From assembly GCA_041581135.1 (NCBI GenBank), contig JBFGCM010000061.1, positions 1 through 23,152 of the forward strand: 23,152 nt of DNA. Reading direction: 5' to 3'. Positions 22,511 to 23,152 of this stretch are shown one piece after another; the stretch's first letter is position 1, and each line of letters starts with the position of its first letter. The notes below the pieces were generated by a model that ran no database searches, was not told the DNA's origin, and worked only from the letters and a program-made list of their open reading frames with translations. A program made the position numbers and the translations under genes. The DNA is from JBFGCM01 sp041581135. GTDB taxonomy: Bacteria; Actinomycetota; Acidimicrobiia; Spongiisociales; UBA5794.

Positions 22511-23152
22511 CTACGTCATTGCGGCCAAGGTGGGAACGGAGGCGGTGGCAACGGCGGCGAGGTAGTCGATGAGCTTGGTGGCGGCATCGGGATCGCCGAC
22601 CAGCCGGCCGTAGGGCAGGAGCGAACCCTCCCAGCCCGAGACGTGCCACACCGCTCCATGGGGGAGCGGGGCGTCGAGAAGGGCAGCACGATCGAAGGGG
22701 AAGGGGTTGGAGTAGAAGTAGGCGGGTGCCGTCGGGAAGAACCCGACATTGAGCTGCGGCCGTCCTTCTTTCGTCTCGCCTTCTTCTTCGTAGCGAATCA
22801 CATGGTCGGCGTACCACTCGAAGGCCAGGTCGAAGCCGTGCGGCCACACGTGGACGGGCCCGACATCGCCCGTCATCTCAGCTCGCCGCATGTCGAACAC
22901 CGCCAGCACCGTCTCGACGATCTCCCAGAACGCCAGTGACGCGCTCTGGTCGTACTGCAAGGGGCGGGACGTGGCGGCCTGTGCCAGTAGCGCGCCGGCG
23001 TCGACGCCGAGGTCCTCGAGCCGGACGGCGATCCGAGCTGCCAGCTGTTCGGTCGTGCTGCCGGTTTCGACGGGCACCGCGTCCAGCGTTTCCCCGTCGA
23101 CGGTGATGGCGATCTCATGGCCTTCCAGATCGATGCGAAGGTGGAAGGTGCC
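22511..23152 (-). CDS. DUF5996-family protein, partial (5' end outside window)
   Basis: The last 213 residues of a protein whose start lies beyond base 23152; the frame is open to the window edge. The visible part opens with FHLRIDLEGHEIAITVDGET and TTEQLAARIAVRLEDLGVD. It continues with HVWPHGFDLAFEWYADHVI, PQLNVGFFPTAPAYFYSNP, and a C-terminal segment with LLPYGRLVGDPDAATKLIDY. This order of motifs is that of DUF5996 proteins, which have no established biochemical role to my knowledge. It has no membrane segment and is probably cytoplasmic. A GTG at 23077 looks like a start but is internal, because the family match continues upstream of it. Confidence 0.8.
   Translation of the reverse strand, partial: GTFHLRIDLEGHEIAITVDGETLDAVPVETGSTTEQLAARIAVRLEDLGVDAGALLAQAATSRPLQYDQSASLAFWEIVETVLAVFDMRRAEMTGDVGPVHVWPHGFDLAFEWYADHVIRYEEEGETKEGRPQLNVGFFPTAPAYFYSNPFPFDRAALLDAPLPHGAVWHVSGWEGSLLPYGRLVGDPDAATKLIDYLAAVATASVPTLAAMT

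Noticed and set aside
22511..23077. GTG at 23077 as the start of the last gene
   Set aside because: The reading frame and the DUF5996-like pattern continue upstream to the window edge, so the gene is partial.

Overview
The window is high-GC bacterial DNA with tightly packed genes and many ATGA/GTGA stop-start overlaps. Promoter-like boxes follow the TTGACA / TANNNT pattern, and several predicted lipoproteins are present. The protein families point to an actinobacterium, possibly of the Acidimicrobiia type. That placement is inferred from style and gene content; no rRNA or marker gene is present to confirm it. No tRNA, rRNA, CRISPR array, transposase or integrase was seen.

Layout. (1) 1-459: no firm gene, only short coding-like remnants and an unexplained leader. 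(2) 460-6410, plus strand: a methylated-glycine module. It holds a dimethylglycine/sarcosine dehydrogenase-like flavoprotein with a folate-binding half, a BCCT betaine-type transporter, and a translationally coupled ProX-like betaine-binding lipoprotein. A decayed EamA/RhtA-type exporter pseudogene follows. (3) 6580-9365, plus strand: a small exported protein, a membrane-anchored alpha/beta hydrolase, a SagB/nitroreductase-like lipoprotein and a protein-isoaspartate methyltransferase-like lipoprotein. The last two overlap. (4) 9263-11917, minus: a large membrane protein with an internal spermidine-synthase-like domain; its 3' end overlaps the methyltransferase gene antisense. (5) 11970-12893, plus: an MBL-fold hydrolase with a good promoter.

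(6) 12963-15542, minus: a coupled three-gene operon. It encodes a six-helix membrane protein with a cytosolic C-terminal domain, an N-domain-TIR protein and a stand-alone TIR protein. It looks like an immune/conflict system I do not recognise as a named type. (7) 15658-18316, minus: TetR regulator, GT1-type glycosyltransferase and six-helix membrane protein, each overlapping the next. (8) 18382-19557, minus: a second TIR locus, with TIR fused to a glutamine-amidotransferase-like domain that lacks an obvious nucleophile. (9) 19703-23152: a secreted protein, a stand-alone EF-Tu-domain-2-like protein, a small acidic protein, a CorA-type transporter and the 3' part of a DUF5996-type gene.

The strongest candidates for something undescribed are the two TIR loci (12963-15542 and 18382-19557) and the pair of lipid-anchored enzymes at 7867-9365, whose families are normally cytosolic. 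All functional calls come from reading the translations and motifs by eye; no database search was run.
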